A DNA stretch of 64,000 bases from Rahnella aquatilis CIP 78.65 = ATCC 33071 (GTDB lineage: Bacteria > Pseudomonadota > Gammaproteobacteria > Enterobacterales > Enterobacteriaceae). Shown here piece after piece: positions 38,326 to 48,541 of this stretch (its first letter is position 1; each line of letters opens with the position of its first letter). The notes beneath the pieces were generated by a model, which worked only from the letters and a program-made list of their open reading frames with translations, had not been told where the DNA came from and did no database searches. The stretch lies in NCBI RefSeq assembly GCF_000241955.1, contig NC_016818.1, positions 3,410,001 to 3,474,000 of the forward strand, read 5' to 3'. The translations under genes were made by a program, and so were the position numbers.

Positions 38326-38342
38326 TGCACTTTCTGAGTGCA
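38326..38342. promoter_or_regulatory. NtrC-like dyad 2
   Basis: TGCACT-N5-AGTGCA is a perfect dyad and fits the NtrC consensus TGCACY-N5-RGTGCA. Its position downstream of the -24/-12 promoter is unusual. Confidence 0.6.
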
Positions 38343-38503
38343 TAGCCGTTTGATTGCTTTGATTTGGTGCGCGTCTCGTCTCAAAAAAGAAACAATGTGG
38401 TTTCATAATATTCACATTCAGCTATTTTCTAGCTTCATATGACGAGGCATTAGTACTTTCTGATCCCTGAGTTTGGATCCCTAATGACAGCAAGGAGTTG
38501 GAC

Positions 38504-39400
38504 ATGCAATTGCGCAAATTGGCGTTATCAGTACTGTTGGCAAGCGTTACCGTAAGCAGCTTTGCTCACGCAGAAGAACTGACCGGCACCCTGAAAAAAA
38601 TTAAAGACAATGGCGTTATCGTGGTGGGTCACCGTGAATCCTCAGTGCCGTTCTCTTACTACAACAACGAACAAAAAGTGGTGGGTTATTCACAGGACTA
38701 TTCTGACGCTATCGTTGACGCGGTGAAGAAAAAACTGAACCTGCCAAATCTGCAAGTCAAAATGATGCCAATCACTTCGCAGAACCGTATCCCGTTGCTG
38801 CAAAACGGCACTTACGATTTCGAGTGTGGTTCAACAACTAACAACCTGGAACGTCAGCAACAAGCGGCCTTCTCTGACACCATCTTTGTGATCGGTACGC
38901 GTCTGCTGGTGAAAAAAGGTTCAGAGATTAAAGATTTCACTGACCTTAAAGGCAAAACTGTTGTTGTCACTTCCGGTACGACTTCTGAAGTTCTGCTGAA
39001 CAAACTCAACGAAGAGAAGAAACTGGATCTGCGCATCATCAGTGCGAAAGACCACGGTGACTCCTTCCGTACGCTGGAAACTGGCCGGGCAGTGGCCTTC
39101 ATGATGGATGACGCGCTGCTGGCAGGTGAACGTGCGAAAGCCAAGAAACCAGACAACTGGGACATCGTCGGTACACCGCAATCCAAAGAAGCTTATGGCT
39201 GCATGATGCGTAAAGACGATGCTGAGTTTAAAAAACTGGTTGATGACACCATCGTGCAGGCACAAACCTCCGGTGAAGCGGGCAAGTGGTTTGAAACCTG
39301 GTTCAAAAAACCTATTCCTCCGAAAAACCTGAACATGAACTTTGAGCTGTCCGATGACATGAAAGCTCTGTTCAAAGCGCCAAACGATAAGGCGCTGTAA
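38504..39400 (+). CDS. gltI: glutamate/aspartate ABC transporter, periplasmic binding protein
   Basis: GltI (298 aa; E. coli 302) binds L-glutamate and L-aspartate in the periplasm. A signal peptide ends near AHA-EE (about residue 24). The mature protein has the family 3 solute-binding layout, with GHRESSVPFSYYNN, ECGSTTNN and VVTSGTTSEVLLNKLNEE. AAGGAG 6 nt before ATG 38504 fixes the start; an in-frame TTG lies two codons upstream. It is first in gltIJKL, preceded by a sigma-54 promoter and followed by a hairpin that allows separate processing of the gltI mRNA. Confidence 0.97.
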   Translation: MQLRKLALSVLLASVTVSSFAHAEELTGTLKKIKDNGVIVVGHRESSVPFSYYNNEQKVVGYSQDYSDAIVDAVKKKLNLPNLQVKMMPITSQNRIPLLQNGTYDFECGSTTNNLERQQQAAFSDTIFVIGTRLLVKKGSEIKDFTDLKGKTVVVTSGTTSEVLLNKLNEEKKLDLRIISAKDHGDSFRTLETGRAVAFMMDDALLAGERAKAKKPDNWDIVGTPQSKEAYGCMMRKDDAEFKKLVDDTIVQAQTSGEAGKWFETWFKKPIPPKNLNMNFELSDDMKALFKAPNDKAL

Positions 39401-39519
39401 GTCATACCAGATGGACGGGTATAACCAAGAGAAGAGTGAAAAGTGACTAAAATACAAGGTTGGACCACCAACCTGTGATGATACAGATGCGGGGTGGTCG
39501 TTCCCCACCCCGCATTTTT
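39401..39519 (+). ncRNA. sroC: SroC-like small RNA from the gltI 3' region
   Basis: In E. coli and Salmonella the gltI-gltJ intergenic segment is processed into SroC, which sponges the sRNA GcvB. Here the same 188-bp interval holds an internal hairpin (GGTTGGACCACCAACC, about 39459-39474) and a strong terminator at 39488-39519. Position and architecture fit SroC; primary-sequence identity was not checked and the 5' end is a guess. Confidence 0.55.
39488..39519 (+). terminator. intra-operon terminator after gltI (SroC 3' end)
   Basis: A perfect 10-bp stem TGCGGGGTGG/CCACCCCGCA with a 7-nt loop and T5. Partial read-through into gltJKL is expected, giving excess binding protein over membrane components. 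Confidence 0.85.
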
Positions 39520-39588
39520 CCCATTCACTTTAGGCGAATTGCGTCATCACTCAGATGGGTAAGCCTTTACCCGCTTTACGGAGTTTTT

Positions 39589-40329
39589 ATGTCAATAGAT
39601 TGGAACTGGGGCATTTTTCTGCAACAAGCCCCCTTCGGTAACACCACTTATCTGGGCTGGATTTGGAATGGATTTCAGGTCACTGTCGCACTGTCAATTT
39701 GCGCATGGATAATCGCCTTCTTCATCGGCTCTCTGTTCGGTATTTTGCGTACCGTTCCCAACCGTATCCTTTCAGGCATGGGTACCTGTTACGTCGAATT
39801 ATTCCGTAACGTGCCATTAATCGTGCAATTCTTTATCTGGTATCTGGTGGTCCCTGAACTGCTGCCTGAAAATATCGGCATGTGGTTTAAATCCGAACTG
39901 GCGCCTGACGTGCAGTTCTTCACCTCATCAGTCATTTGCCTTGGGTTGTTCACCGCCGCCCGCGTATGCGAACAGGTACGTGCAGCCATCCAGTCGCTGC
40001 CAAGCGGGCAACGCAATGCCGGGCTGGCGATGGGCCTCACGCTGCCGCAAACTTACCGCTATGTACTGTTACCCAATGCTTACCGCGTGATCGTGCCGCC
40101 AATGACCTCGGAAATGGTCAACCTGGTGAAAAACTCCGCCATTGCCTCGACCATTGGTCTGGTTGATATGGCCGCACAGGCCGGTAAGCTGCTGGATTAC
40201 TCCGCGCATGCGTATGAATCATTCACTGCAATCACCGTTGCTTATGTCCTTATCAATGCCGTCATCATGCTGCTGATGCATTTCGTAGAACGTAAAGTCC
40301 GCCTGCCGGGCAACATGGGAGGGAAATAA
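39589..40329 (+). CDS. gltJ: glutamate/aspartate ABC transporter permease GltJ
   Basis: GltJ (246 aa, as in E. coli) is one of two inner-membrane subunits of the importer. About five membrane helices are visible. The EAA-type loop for ATPase contact is [26 protein letters not shown], near residue 155. ATG 39589 ([18 protein letters not shown]) has GGAG upstream and matches E. coli exactly; the frame is open to 39460 without conservation. gltK follows after 2 bp. Confidence 0.96.
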   Translation: MSIDWNWGIFLQQAPFGNTTYLGWIWNGFQVTVALSICAWIIAFFIGSLFGILRTVPNRILSGMGTCYVELFRNVPLIVQFFIWYLVVPELLPENIGMWFKSELAPDVQFFTSSVICLGLFTAARVCEQVRAAIQSLPSGQRNAGLAMGLTLPQTYRYVLLPNAYRVIVPPMTSEMVNLVKNSAIASTIGLVDMAAQAGKLLDYSAHAYESFTAITVAYVLINAVIMLLMHFVERKVRLPGNMGGK

Positions 40330-40331
40330 GC

Positions 40332-41009
40332 ATGCATGAATTCGACTGGAGTTCTATTGGTCCCGGCCTGCCCTATCTGTGGCAAGGCATGGTCATCACG
40401 CTGAAGATCACGTCTCTGGCGATTGTCGTGGGTATTTTGTGGGGAACCCTGCTGGCAGTAATGCGCCTGTCAACGTTCAAACCTATCAGCTGGTTTGCCT
40501 CCGCGTACGTCAATCTGTTCCGTGCCGTTCCGCTGGTGATGGTACTGCTGTGGTTTTACCTGATTGTGCCAGGATTTTTGCAAAAGGTACTCGGCGTGTC
40601 GCCTAAAACCGATATTCGGCTGATCTCTTCTATGGTCGCTTTTGCCCTCTTTGAAGCAGCCTATTATTCGGAAATTATTCGCGCAGGGATCATTAGCATC
40701 GCGCGCGGTCAGTCCTCCGCCGCGCTGGCGCTGGGCATGACACAGTGGCAATCCATGAAGCTGGTTATCCTGCCGCAGGCTTTTCGCGCCATGGTGCCAT
40801 TGCTGCTGACGCAGGCTATCGTTTTGTTCCAGGATACTTCCCTGGTGTATGTTCTGGGCCTCGCAGACTTCTTCCGCAGTGCATCTAACATCGGTGACCG
40901 TGACGGTACGCTGGTCGAGATGGTGCTGTTTGCAGGAATTATTTACTTTGTTATCAGCCTTTGTGCTTCCTTGCTGGTGCGTTATTTGAAGAAAAGGACC
41001 GTTTCATGA
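40332..41009 (+). CDS. gltK: glutamate/aspartate ABC transporter permease GltK
   Basis: GltK (225 aa) pairs with GltJ to form the membrane channel. The protein has about five hydrophobic segments. Its EAA-type loop is [25 protein letters not shown] near residue 137. It ends in a basic tail (RYLKKRTVS) and overlaps gltL by 4 nt (ATGA). Confidence 0.96.
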   Translation: MHEFDWSSIGPGLPYLWQGMVITLKITSLAIVVGILWGTLLAVMRLSTFKPISWFASAYVNLFRAVPLVMVLLWFYLIVPGFLQKVLGVSPKTDIRLISSMVAFALFEAAYYSEIIRAGIISIARGQSSAALALGMTQWQSMKLVILPQAFRAMVPLLLTQAIVLFQDTSLVYVLGLADFFRSASNIGDRDGTLVEMVLFAGIIYFVISLCASLLVRYLKKRTVS

Positions 41010-41731
41010 TTTCACTGAAGAATGTTTCTAAATGGTACGGGCACTTTCAGGTGCTTACCGATTGCAGCACCGAAGTTAAAAAAGGTGAAGTTGTGGTGGT
41101 TTGCGGGCCTTCAGGCTCAGGAAAATCGACGCTGATCAAAACCGTGAACGGACTCGAACCGGTTCAGAAAGGCGAGATCCTGGTCAACGGCACGCCGGTC
41201 AATGATAAAAAGACCAATCTGGCGCAACTGCGTGCCAAAGTGGGGATGGTTTTCCAGCATTTCGAACTGTTCCCGCACCTTTCCATCATCGATAACCTGA
41301 CGCTGGCGCAAGTCAAAGTTTTAAAGCGTGATAAAGCGGCAGCGAAAGATAAGGGCCTGAAATTACTGGATCGTGTCGGTTTATCCGCGCATGCCAATAA
41401 ATTCCCCGGCCAGCTTTCCGGTGGTCAGCAACAACGAGTGGCGATTGCCCGTGCGTTGTGTATGGATCCGATCGCGATGCTGTTTGACGAACCGACGTCC
41501 GCCCTTGATCCGGAAATGATCAACGAAGTGCTCGACGTCATGGTTGAACTGGCAAACGAAGGCATGACAATGATGGTGGTGACGCACGAAATGGGCTTCG
41601 CGCGTAAAGTGGCCAACCGCGTGATTTTCATGGATGAAGGCAAGATTGTGGAAGATCGCAACAAAGACGATTTCTTCAATAACCCTGAATCCGATCGCGC
41701 CCGGGATTTCCTGGCGAAGATCCTGCACTGA
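41006..41731 (+). CDS. gltL: glutamate/aspartate ABC transporter ATPase GltL
   Basis: GltL (241 aa, as in E. coli) powers the importer. Walker A is [10 protein letters not shown], the Q-loop is in [13 protein letters not shown], the signature is [15 protein letters not shown], Walker B is [14 protein letters not shown] and the switch His is in [10 protein letters not shown] chose ATG 41006, which overlaps the gltK stop and gives [15 protein letters not shown]. The longer frame from 40961 lies within gltK. Confidence 0.97.
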   Translation: MISLKNVSKWYGHFQVLTDCSTEVKKGEVVVVCGPSGSGKSTLIKTVNGLEPVQKGEILVNGTPVNDKKTNLAQLRAKVGMVFQHFELFPHLSIIDNLTLAQVKVLKRDKAAAKDKGLKLLDRVGLSAHANKFPGQLSGGQQQRVAIARALCMDPIAMLFDEPTSALDPEMINEVLDVMVELANEGMTMMVVTHEMGFARKVANRVIFMDEGKIVEDRNKDDFFNNPESDRARDFLAKILH

Positions 41732-41752
41732 CCGGCACTGAGTAAAAGCAAG

Positions 41753-41784
41753 AACACCTGCCCCGCATCTGAGGGGCAGGTGTT
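41753..41784. terminator. terminator-like hairpin between gltL and ybeL
   Basis: A perfect 12-bp stem AACACCTGCCCC/GGGGCAGGTGTT with an 8-nt loop. The U tract is short on both strands. It can serve both convergent genes. Confidence 0.7.
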
Positions 41785-41790
41785 TGACGT

Positions 41791-42291
41791 TTAAGGTTCA
41801 AACGGCCGACGCGTAAACTCAGTGTTGCCGCATTTCGGGCATTTACTGAGAATTTCCGGCGTATACACCGCTAAGTGGAAATGACAATTTTCACACACCA
41901 GATTGCCCAACCCGACGACTTCTCCGCTGTGATAAATCCCGTGATGGCTGACATCTTTAAAAACTTCTTTCCATTCCAGTTGGGTTTTATCGGTCATATC
42001 TGCCAGCTCTTTCCACAAGCTTTCTTTAATGACCCGCATAAACACACTGTCCGTGCCGTCATCTTCTTCTGCCACGGCTTGCTGGTTTTCTTCATAGCTG
42101 CGGGCAAATTCATGTAAATCGCGGCGTACCGCCGAGGTCAGCTGTTCAATCTGGATTTCCGTCAGCTTGCCTTCCTCCTGCAGCCTGACGCGGGCATCCT
42201 GCACCAGCGCGCTGATATCACGTTCACCCTGTTTTAACCGCTCGGTCAGTGAGGCCACCAGCTGACGGTAAGATTGCGTAATATTGCTCAT
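41791..42291 (-). CDS. ybeL: zinc-ribbon protein YbeL (DUF1451)
   Basis: The 166-residue protein starts MSNITQSYRQLVASLTERLK with a predicted helical N-terminal half rich in Glu, Arg and Gln. It ends in a four-Cys zinc ribbon (CENCHFHL... CPKCGNTEF) and the conserved RRPFEP tail. It matches E. coli YbeL; the function is unknown. ATG 42291 has AGAGGA upstream and is the conserved start; the frame extends to 42339 without conservation. It converges on gltL and is divergent from leuS. Confidence 0.9.
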   Translation of the reverse strand: MSNITQSYRQLVASLTERLKQGERDISALVQDARVRLQEEGKLTEIQIEQLTSAVRRDLHEFARSYEENQQAVAEEDDGTDSVFMRVIKESLWKELADMTDKTQLEWKEVFKDVSHHGIYHSGEVVGLGNLVCENCHFHLAVYTPEILSKCPKCGNTEFTRRPFEP

Positions 42292-42558
42292 ATTTCCTCT
42301 CCTTGAACTGTCATAACCATTTTCACGGCGGGAGCGCACTGCCTTTATTTTAGTCGTAAATCCCTGATCCGTTGCGCAGATTATCTCGCGCTGACTCGCA
42401 GATTATGAATATTGCACCAGAAGCGGACAGAAATCCCCTTTAGCCTTCGCTGGGTGTTGTTGCTCCAACCGCTTATCAGCTATGCTATGCGGATCTTTTG
42501 ATTAAAACTTTTTGAGCTACAGGCGTAGCTGTTTTCACTCACAGGACCACCGGCCGCC

Positions 42559-45141
42559 ATGCAAGAGCAATACCGTCCAGAAGACATCGAGTCACACGTT
42601 CAGCTTCACTGGCAAGAGAAGCAAACTTTCAAAGTTACCGAACAGCCTGGCAAGGAGAAATATTACTGCCTCTCCATGTTGCCTTATCCATCAGGCCGTC
42701 TCCACATGGGACACGTGCGCAACTACACCATCGGTGACGTGATTTCCCGTTATCAGCGCATGCTCGGTAAAAACGTTCTGCAGCCGATTGGCTGGGATGC
42801 GTTTGGCCTGCCAGCAGAAGGGGCGGCGGTAAAAAACAACACCGCACCGGCTCCGTGGACTTACGAAAATATCGAATACATGAAGAACCAGCTTAAATTG
42901 CTGGGCTTCGGCTATGACTGGGATCGTGAAGTCGCGACCTGTAAGCCTGATTATTACCGCTGGGAACAATGGTTCTTCACCAAGCTGTACGAAAAAGGCC
43001 TGGTTTATAAGAAGACCTCCGCAGTGAACTGGTGTCCGCATGACCTGACCGTTCTGGCGAACGAGCAGGTTATCGACGGTTGCTGCTGGCGTTGTGATAC
43101 CAAAGTAGAACGTAAAGAAATTCCTCAGTGGTTCATCAAAATCACGGCTTACGCCGATCAGTTGCTCAATGATCTGGACACGCTGGAAAGCTGGCCAGAG
43201 CAGGTGAAAACCATGCAGCGCAACTGGATTGGCCGCTCGGAAGGGGTGGAAATCACTTTTGATGTGGCTGACAGCGATGAAAAAGTCACGGTTTACACCA
43301 CCCGTCCTGATACGTTTATGGGCGCGACCTACGTCGCCGTGGCTGCCGGTCATCCGCTGGCGCAACTGGGTGCACAGAATAATCCTGCGCTGAACGATTT
43401 TATCGACGAATGCCGTAACACCAAAGTTGCCGAAGCAGAAATGGCGACGATGGAAAAGAAAGGCATGGCAACCGGTCTGTTTGCCATTCACCCGCTGTCC
43501 GGTGAAAAGCTGCCAGTCTGGGTCGCTAACTTCGTTCTGATGGAATACGGCACCGGTGCGGTGATGGCCGTTCCAGCTCACGATCAGCGTGACTGGGAAT
43601 TCGCCACCAAATATAACCTGCAGATTAAACCGGTTATTCTCAACGTTGATGGCAGCCAGCCTGATGTCACCGCAGAAGCGATGACTGAGAAAGGCACGCT
43701 GTACAATTCAGGCGAATTTGATGGTCTGAATCACGAAGACGGTTTCAATGCCATTGCCGACAAGCTGGTTGCCCAGGGCGTAGGCCAGCGAAAAGTCAAC
43801 TACCGTTTACGCGACTGGGGGGTTTCCCGTCAGCGCTACTGGGGTGCGCCAATCCCGATGATCACGCTGGAAGACGGCACCGTTATTCCAACGCCAGAAG
43901 ATCAACTGCCGGTTGTGTTGCCGGAAGATGTCGTCATGGACGGTATCACCAGCCCGATTAAAGCGGATCCTGAGTGGGCGAAAACGACCGTGAACGGTAT
44001 GCCGGGCCTGCGTGAAACCGACACCTTTGACACCTTTATGGAGTCTTCCTGGTATTACGCACGTTATACCTGCCCGCAATACGACGAAGGGATGCTGGAT
44101 CCGGCAGCCGCCAACTACTGGCTGCCTGTGGATCAGTATGTCGGCGGGATTGAACACGCCATCATGCACCTGATGTATTTCCGCTTCTTCCACAAACTGA
44201 TGCGTGATGCCGGTTTGGTGGATTCTGACGAACCGGCTAAACGTCTGCTGTGTCAGGGTATGGTGCTGGCTGATGCCTTCTACTACACCGGTAACAACGG
44301 CGAACGTATCTGGGTTTCGCCAGCGGATGCCATCGTTGAACGTGATGAAAAAGGTCGCATCACCAAAGCCACTGACCCGCAAGGCCACGAGCTGGTTTAC
44401 GCGGGCATGAGCAAGATGTCTAAGTCTAAAAACAACGGCATCGACCCGCAGGTGATGGTGGATAAATACGGCGCAGATACCGTGCGTCTGTTTATGATGT
44501 TTGCATCTCCGGCAGAAATGACGCTGGAATGGCAGGAATCCGGTGTTGAAGGGGCAAACCGCTTCCTGAAACGTGTCTGGAAACTGGCCTTCGAACATAC
44601 AGAAAAAGGCCAGGTTGCCGCTCTGGATGTGGCTTCCCTGAATGAAGCACAGAAAGATCTGCGCCGTGACTTGCATAAAACCATCGCCAAAGTGACCGAT
44701 GATATCGGCCGTCGTCAGACCTTCAACACCGCTATCGCGGCCATAATGGAACTGATGAACAAGCTGGGCCGTGCACCGCAGGATACCGAACAGGATCGTG
44801 CACTGTTGCAGGAAGCCTTGCTGGCGGTTGTTCGTATGCTTTACCCGTTCACCCCGCACGTCTGCTTCACCCTCTGGCAGTCGCTGAAGGGAGAAGGCGA
44901 CGTGGATACCGCACCATGGCCACAAGCTGATGAGCAGGCAATGGTTGAAGATTCCAAGCTGGTCGTTGTGCAGGTGAACGGTAAAGTGCGTGCTAAAATC
45001 ACCGTAGCCGCTGATGCTACCGAGCAACAAGTGCGCGATCGTGCGGCAGAAGAACATTTGGTCGCAAAATATCTGGATGGGGTTACGGTTCGCAAAGTAA
45101 TCTACGTCCCGGGCAAACTGCTTAACCTGGTTGTAGGTTGA
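42559..45141 (+). CDS. leuS: leucyl-tRNA synthetase
   Basis: LeuS (860 aa, as in E. coli) is the class I synthetase that charges tRNA-Leu. The HIGH-type motif is HMGH in [15 protein letters not shown] near residue 49, and the KMSKS loop is [10 protein letters not shown] near residue 620. The CP1 editing domain lies between ([33 protein letters not shown]). The C-terminal anticodon-type domain and the flexible tail are present. It is first in leuS-lptE-holA-nadD. Large antisense open frames across it are shadows. Confidence 0.98.
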   Translation: MQEQYRPEDIESHVQLHWQEKQTFKVTEQPGKEKYYCLSMLPYPSGRLHMGHVRNYTIGDVISRYQRMLGKNVLQPIGWDAFGLPAEGAAVKNNTAPAPWTYENIEYMKNQLKLLGFGYDWDREVATCKPDYYRWEQWFFTKLYEKGLVYKKTSAVNWCPHDLTVLANEQVIDGCCWRCDTKVERKEIPQWFIKITAYADQLLNDLDTLESWPEQVKTMQRNWIGRSEGVEITFDVADSDEKVTVYTTRPDTFMGATYVAVAAGHPLAQLGAQNNPALNDFIDECRNTKVAEAEMATMEKKGMATGLFAIHPLSGEKLPVWVANFVLMEYGTGAVMAVPAHDQRDWEFATKYNLQIKPVILNVDGSQPDVTAEAMTEKGTLYNSGEFDGLNHEDGFNAIADKLVAQGVGQRKVNYRLRDWGVSRQRYWGAPIPMITLEDGTVIPTPEDQLPVVLPEDVVMDGITSPIKADPEWAKTTVNGMPGLRETDTFDTFMESSWYYARYTCPQYDEGMLDPAAANYWLPVDQYVGGIEHAIMHLMYFRFFHKLMRDAGLVDSDEPAKRLLCQGMVLADAFYYTGNNGERIWVSPADAIVERDEKGRITKATDPQGHELVYAGMSKMSKSKNNGIDPQVMVDKYGADTVRLFMMFASPAEMTLEWQESGVEGANRFLKRVWKLAFEHTEKGQVAALDVASLNEAQKDLRRDLHKTIAKVTDDIGRRQTFNTAIAAIMELMNKLGRAPQDTEQDRALLQEALLAVVRMLYPFTPHVCFTLWQSLKGEGDVDTAPWPQADEQAMVEDSKLVVVQVNGKVRAKITVAADATEQQVRDRAAEEHLVAKYLDGVTVRKVIYVPGKLLNLVVG

Positions 45142-45155
45142 GTCAAGGAGGATCT

Positions 45156-45776
45156 GTGCGACATCCCATAATGACACTGCTGCTCACTGCAGCAGTGCTG
45201 ATTACAGCAGGTTGTGGATTCCATTTACGTGGGAAAACCAATGTTCCTGATGAACTGAAAACAATCGTTTTGGACAGTGGGGATCCGTATGGTCCGTTGA
45301 CGCGTAACATCAGGACTCAGCTGCGTCTGAGCAACGTGACTATTGTTGATGATCCGACCAAAGAACAGCGTAAGGATATCCCGTCGCTGCGCATTGGTGC
45401 TGAGTCAGTGGGTCAGACTACCGCATCGATCTTCCAGGACGGTAAAACCGCGGAATATCAGATGGAAATGAACATTAATGCGACGGTTCTGATGCCAGGT
45501 AAGGATTTGTATCCTATCCATGTGAAAGTGTTCCGCTCCTTCTTTGATAACCCGTTAACGGCGCTGGCAAAAGATAACGAGCAGGACATTATTGTCGAGG
45601 AAATGCGTCAGCAGGCTGCGCAGCAACTGATCCGTAAGTTGCTGACCGTTCATGCTTCAGAATTGCAGAAAGCAGACGATGTCGGCGGGCGCCAGGTAGA
45701 AATCATCTCTACCGGTTCGTCAGCCACGACGTCGTCTGATGCCTCTGCGGCACCGGCCACATCTTCCGCACAATGA
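45156..45776 (+). CDS. lptE: LPS-assembly lipoprotein LptE (RlpB)
   Basis: LptE (206 aa) is the outer-membrane lipoprotein plug of the LptD barrel that inserts lipopolysaccharide. The signal peptide ends in the lipobox ITAGC with the lipidated Cys at about residue 20. Family blocks are [30 protein letters not shown] and [20 protein letters not shown] chose GTG 45156 ([15 protein letters not shown]), preceded by AAGGAGG. The C-terminal tail is Ser/Ala/Thr-rich and variable. It overlaps holA by 4 nt. Confidence 0.95.
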   Translation: MRHPIMTLLLTAAVLITAGCGFHLRGKTNVPDELKTIVLDSGDPYGPLTRNIRTQLRLSNVTIVDDPTKEQRKDIPSLRIGAESVGQTTASIFQDGKTAEYQMEMNINATVLMPGKDLYPIHVKVFRSFFDNPLTALAKDNEQDIIVEEMRQQAAQQLIRKLLTVHASELQKADDVGGRQVEIISTGSSATTSSDASAAPATSSAQ

Positions 45777-46813
45777 TCCGAGTTTATCCGGAACAACTTG
45801 CCGCGCAGCTCCGTGAGGGGCTGCGCGCTTGTTATGTATTATGTGGAAACGACCCTTTGCTTTTGCAGGAAAGCCAGGACAGCATACGTCTCGCGGCCCA
45901 GCAGGCTGACTTCCAGGAGCACTACACGTATATACTTGACGCCCATACTGAATGGGAGTCTATTTTCAGTATCTGTCAGGCACTGAGCCTGTTTGCCAGC
46001 CGCCAGACCCTGATGCTTATTCTGCCCGAAAATGGCCCGACGGCGCCGATGGCAGAACAATTACTCAAACTGACCACCCTGCTCCACGACGATATTCTTC
46101 TGCTGTTGCGCGGCACAAAACTGACCAAAGCGCAGGAAAACAGCGCCTGGTTTAAAGCGTTGAGTGACAAAGGTGTCTTCGTCAGTTGTCAGACGCCTGA
46201 GCAGGCACAACTTCCCCGCTGGGTGACCCGTCGCGCCAAAGAACTTTCGCTTGAACTCGATGAGCCAGCTAATCAGCTTTTGTGCTACTGCTATGAAGGA
46301 AATTTGCTGGCACTGGCACAGTCGCTGGAGCGTCTTTCCCTGCTCTATCCTGATGGTAAACTTACGCTACCGCGCGTCGAAGAGGCCGTTAACGATGCGG
46401 CACATTTCACGCCTTATCACTGGCTGGATGCGTTGCTGGCCGGGAAAAGTAAGCGCGCCTGGCACATTTTGCGTCAGTTGCAACAGGAAGACAGCGAACC
46501 GGTTATTTTACTGCGAACCGTGCAGCGTGAACTGCTGATGCTGCTCCATCTGAAACGTAAAATGGACACGACGCCGATCAGAACCCTGTTTGATCAGCAA
46601 AAAGTCTGGCAAAACCGCCGGGCACTGGTAACTCAGGCACTGCAACGCCTGACGCTTGCCCAGTTGTCTCAGGCCGTTCGTCTGCTGACCCAAATGGAAA
46701 TCACGCTGAAACAGGATTATGGTCAGTCAGTCTGGGCCGAGCTTGAAAGCCTGTCTATGCTACTCTGTGGGAAATCCTTACCTACTGGTTTTACGGAGTT
46801 GGGTTCGTATTGA
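45773..46813 (+). CDS. holA: DNA polymerase III subunit delta, HolA
   Basis: HolA (346 aa; E. coli 343) is the clamp-opening subunit of the DnaX clamp loader. The N-terminal beta-clamp contact region and blocks such as [44 protein letters not shown] and [14 protein letters not shown] match the family. Its ATG overlaps the lptE stop. The essential genes leuS, lptE, holA and nadD appear to form one transcription unit. Confidence 0.96.
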   Translation: MIRVYPEQLAAQLREGLRACYVLCGNDPLLLQESQDSIRLAAQQADFQEHYTYILDAHTEWESIFSICQALSLFASRQTLMLILPENGPTAPMAEQLLKLTTLLHDDILLLLRGTKLTKAQENSAWFKALSDKGVFVSCQTPEQAQLPRWVTRRAKELSLELDEPANQLLCYCYEGNLLALAQSLERLSLLYPDGKLTLPRVEEAVNDAAHFTPYHWLDALLAGKSKRAWHILRQLQQEDSEPVILLRTVQRELLMLLHLKRKMDTTPIRTLFDQQKVWQNRRALVTQALQRLTLAQLSQAVRLLTQMEITLKQDYGQSVWAELESLSMLLCGKSLPTGFTELGSY

Positions 46814-46827
46814 AGCAGGACACAAGT

Positions 46828-47505
46828 ATGCCGCGCCGCACTGCACATTCTTTGACAACTTCTGAAAAGCTGCTGGCTTTTTTCGGTGGTACCTTTGACC
46901 CGATCCATTATGGTCATCTGAAACCCGTTGCGGCGCTGGCAGCGCAGGCCGGGTTTGATCAGGTGATCCTGCTGCCTAACAACGTTCCTCCACACCGGCC
47001 CCAGCCCGAGGCAACACCGCAGCAACGCCTGCATATGGCGAAGCTGGCAGTGGCGGATAACGCGCTGTTTTCAGTCGACCCGCGAGAACTGGCTGTTGAA
47101 ACGCCCTCCTACACGATTGAGACACTTGCAACGTTACGTAAAGAACATGGCGACAAATGCCCGCTGGCGTTTATCATTGGCCAGGATTCATTACTGACGC
47201 TGCACAAGTGGCACCGCTGGGGATCTTTGCTGGATTTCTGTCATATCGTGGTGATGGCGCGCCCGGGTTATCAGGAACAACTTGATACGCCGGAACTGCA
47301 GAAATGGTATGACGCCCATCGGGTGAATGATGCCGACGCACTTAAGCAAAAACCGGCCGGATTCATTTATCAGGCTAATACCCCATTGCTGGATATTTCA
47401 GCGACTGAAATCCGCGAGCGCCGCCATGCGGGTCTTGATTGCTCAGATTTACTGCCTTCCGCCGTTGAGCGCTATATAGAATCACAGGGCTTGTACCGCG
47501 AGTAG
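46828..47505 (+). CDS. nadD: nicotinate-mononucleotide adenylyltransferase NadD
   Basis: NadD (225 aa from this start) adenylylates nicotinate mononucleotide in NAD synthesis. The nucleotidyltransferase HxGH motif is in [16 protein letters not shown], and the C-terminal [10 protein letters not shown] motif is present. I chose ATG 46828 ([21 protein letters not shown]). A TTG at 46810 overlapping the holA stop is an alternative. The N-terminus is about 10 residues longer than in E. coli either way. In E. coli cobC follows; here it does not. Confidence 0.93.
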   Translation: MPRRTAHSLTTSEKLLAFFGGTFDPIHYGHLKPVAALAAQAGFDQVILLPNNVPPHRPQPEATPQQRLHMAKLAVADNALFSVDPRELAVETPSYTIETLATLRKEHGDKCPLAFIIGQDSLLTLHKWHRWGSLLDFCHIVVMARPGYQEQLDTPELQKWYDAHRVNDADALKQKPAGFIYQANTPLLDISATEIRERRHAGLDCSDLLPSAVERYIESQGLYRE

Positions 47506-47711
47506 CTAACGCGTGCTATACTGCGCCGCTTAATTTCGGCTCTCGACAACGCTGCGTAACCAACCAATACAATATATTGATTGTTAAACGTTTTAAGCTG
47601 TTTTCCAGACAACCGCTATGTTTATCCTTCATGAGATTGTTCATTGCTTCGGTGCCACACTGGCGAACATCTCGTGAGGTCAATTGTTTCAAACATCCCC
47701 AGGGGGAACCT
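47506..47711. other. nadD-rsfS gap lacking cobC
   Basis: About 205 bp. A TATACT -10-like hexamer lies at 47517-47522, just after nadD, which would fit a separate promoter for rsfS-rlmH-mrdAB. No cobC coding remnant could be recognised. AGGGGGAACC precedes the rsfS start. Confidence 0.45.
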
Positions 47712-48029
47712 TTGCAAGGTAAAGCGCTCCAAGATTTTGTTGTCGATAAAGTCGACGACCTGAAAGCACAAGACATCATCGCCATTGATGTTAAAGGTAA
47801 ATCCAGTATTACTGACTGCATGATTATCTGCACCGGCACATCAAGCCGCCATGTGATGTCCATTGCCGGACATCTGGTTGAAGAAATTAAAGCCGTCGGC
47901 CTTGATGCCATGGGTGTGAAAGGCATTAATGAAGCTGACTGGGTCGTTGTCGATCTGGGTGAAGTGATTGTGCATGTCATGCAGGAAGAAAGCCGTCAGT
48001 TGTATGAGCTTGAGAAACTCTGGGGCTGA
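47712..48029 (+). CDS. rsfS: ribosomal silencing factor RsfS
   Basis: RsfS (105 aa, as in E. coli) binds uL14 on the 50S subunit and blocks subunit joining in stationary phase. The conserved core is [21 protein letters not shown], followed by [22 protein letters not shown] and [20 protein letters not shown]. The start is TTG 47712, behind a strong AGGGGGA site; the length and N-terminus then agree exactly with E. coli. The open frame extends to 47577 without conservation. Confidence 0.95.
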   Translation: MQGKALQDFVVDKVDDLKAQDIIAIDVKGKSSITDCMIICTGTSSRHVMSIAGHLVEEIKAVGLDAMGVKGINEADWVVVDLGEVIVHVMQEESRQLYELEKLWG

Positions 48030-48032
48030 TGC

Positions 48033-48503
48033 GTGAAGCTGCAACTTGTCGCCGTCGGCACAAAAATGCCTGACTGGGTGCAAACCGGTTTTAACGATTA
48101 TCTGCACCGTTTCCCTAAAGACATGCCGTTTGAACTGACTGAGGTTCCGGCCGGGAAACGTGGGAAGAATGCAGACATCAAGCGCATTCTTGAAAAAGAA
48201 GGCGAACAGATGCTGGCCGCTGTCGGCAAAGGGAATCGCATCGTGACGCTGGATATTCCAGGGACACCGTGGGAAACCCCGCAACTGGCGCAACAACTGG
48301 AACGCTGGAAACAGGACGGACGCAATGTCAGCCTGTTGATCGGCGGCCCGGAAGGGCTGGCACCGGCTTGTAAAGCCGCAGCGGAACAGAGCTGGTCGCT
48401 CTCTCCGTTAACGCTTCCTCACCCGCTGGTGCGGGTTCTGGTCGCGGAAAGTCTTTACCGCGCCTGGAGTATTACCACTAATCATCCATATCACCGCGAA
48501 TAA
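48033..48503 (+). CDS. rlmH: 23S rRNA pseudouridine(1915) methyltransferase RlmH
   Basis: RlmH (156 aa; E. coli 155) methylates m3-Psi1915 in helix 69 of 23S rRNA. It is a SPOUT-class knot protein, with LLIGGPEGL as SAM-binding loop and the C-terminal knot [20 protein letters not shown]. It starts at GTG, 3 bp after rsfS, consistent with cotranslation. mrdA follows after 38 bp. Confidence 0.96.
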   Translation: MKLQLVAVGTKMPDWVQTGFNDYLHRFPKDMPFELTEVPAGKRGKNADIKRILEKEGEQMLAAVGKGNRIVTLDIPGTPWETPQLAQQLERWKQDGRNVSLLIGGPEGLAPACKAAAEQSWSLSPLTLPHPLVRVLVAESLYRAWSITTNHPYHRE

Positions 48504-48541
48504 CGGGTGGTGAATGTCAGCAACATGAATTAAGTAGTGGG

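Larger units (their letters stand above)
38067..38503. other. lnt-gltI intergenic region
   Basis: About 440 bp. It holds the lnt terminator, a near-consensus sigma-54 promoter at 38232-38247, two NtrC-like dyads downstream of it, and a long untranslated leader of about 245 nt before gltI. No ORF is convincing. Confidence 0.6.

Noticed and set aside
42691..43581. 296-codon open frame antisense to leuS
   Set aside because: Shadow of leuS; no recognisable domain, start context or promoter.
43807..45177. 456-codon open frame antisense to leuS
   Set aside because: It lies entirely opposite a highly conserved gene, has no family motifs and arises from leuS codon usage in the mirrored frame.
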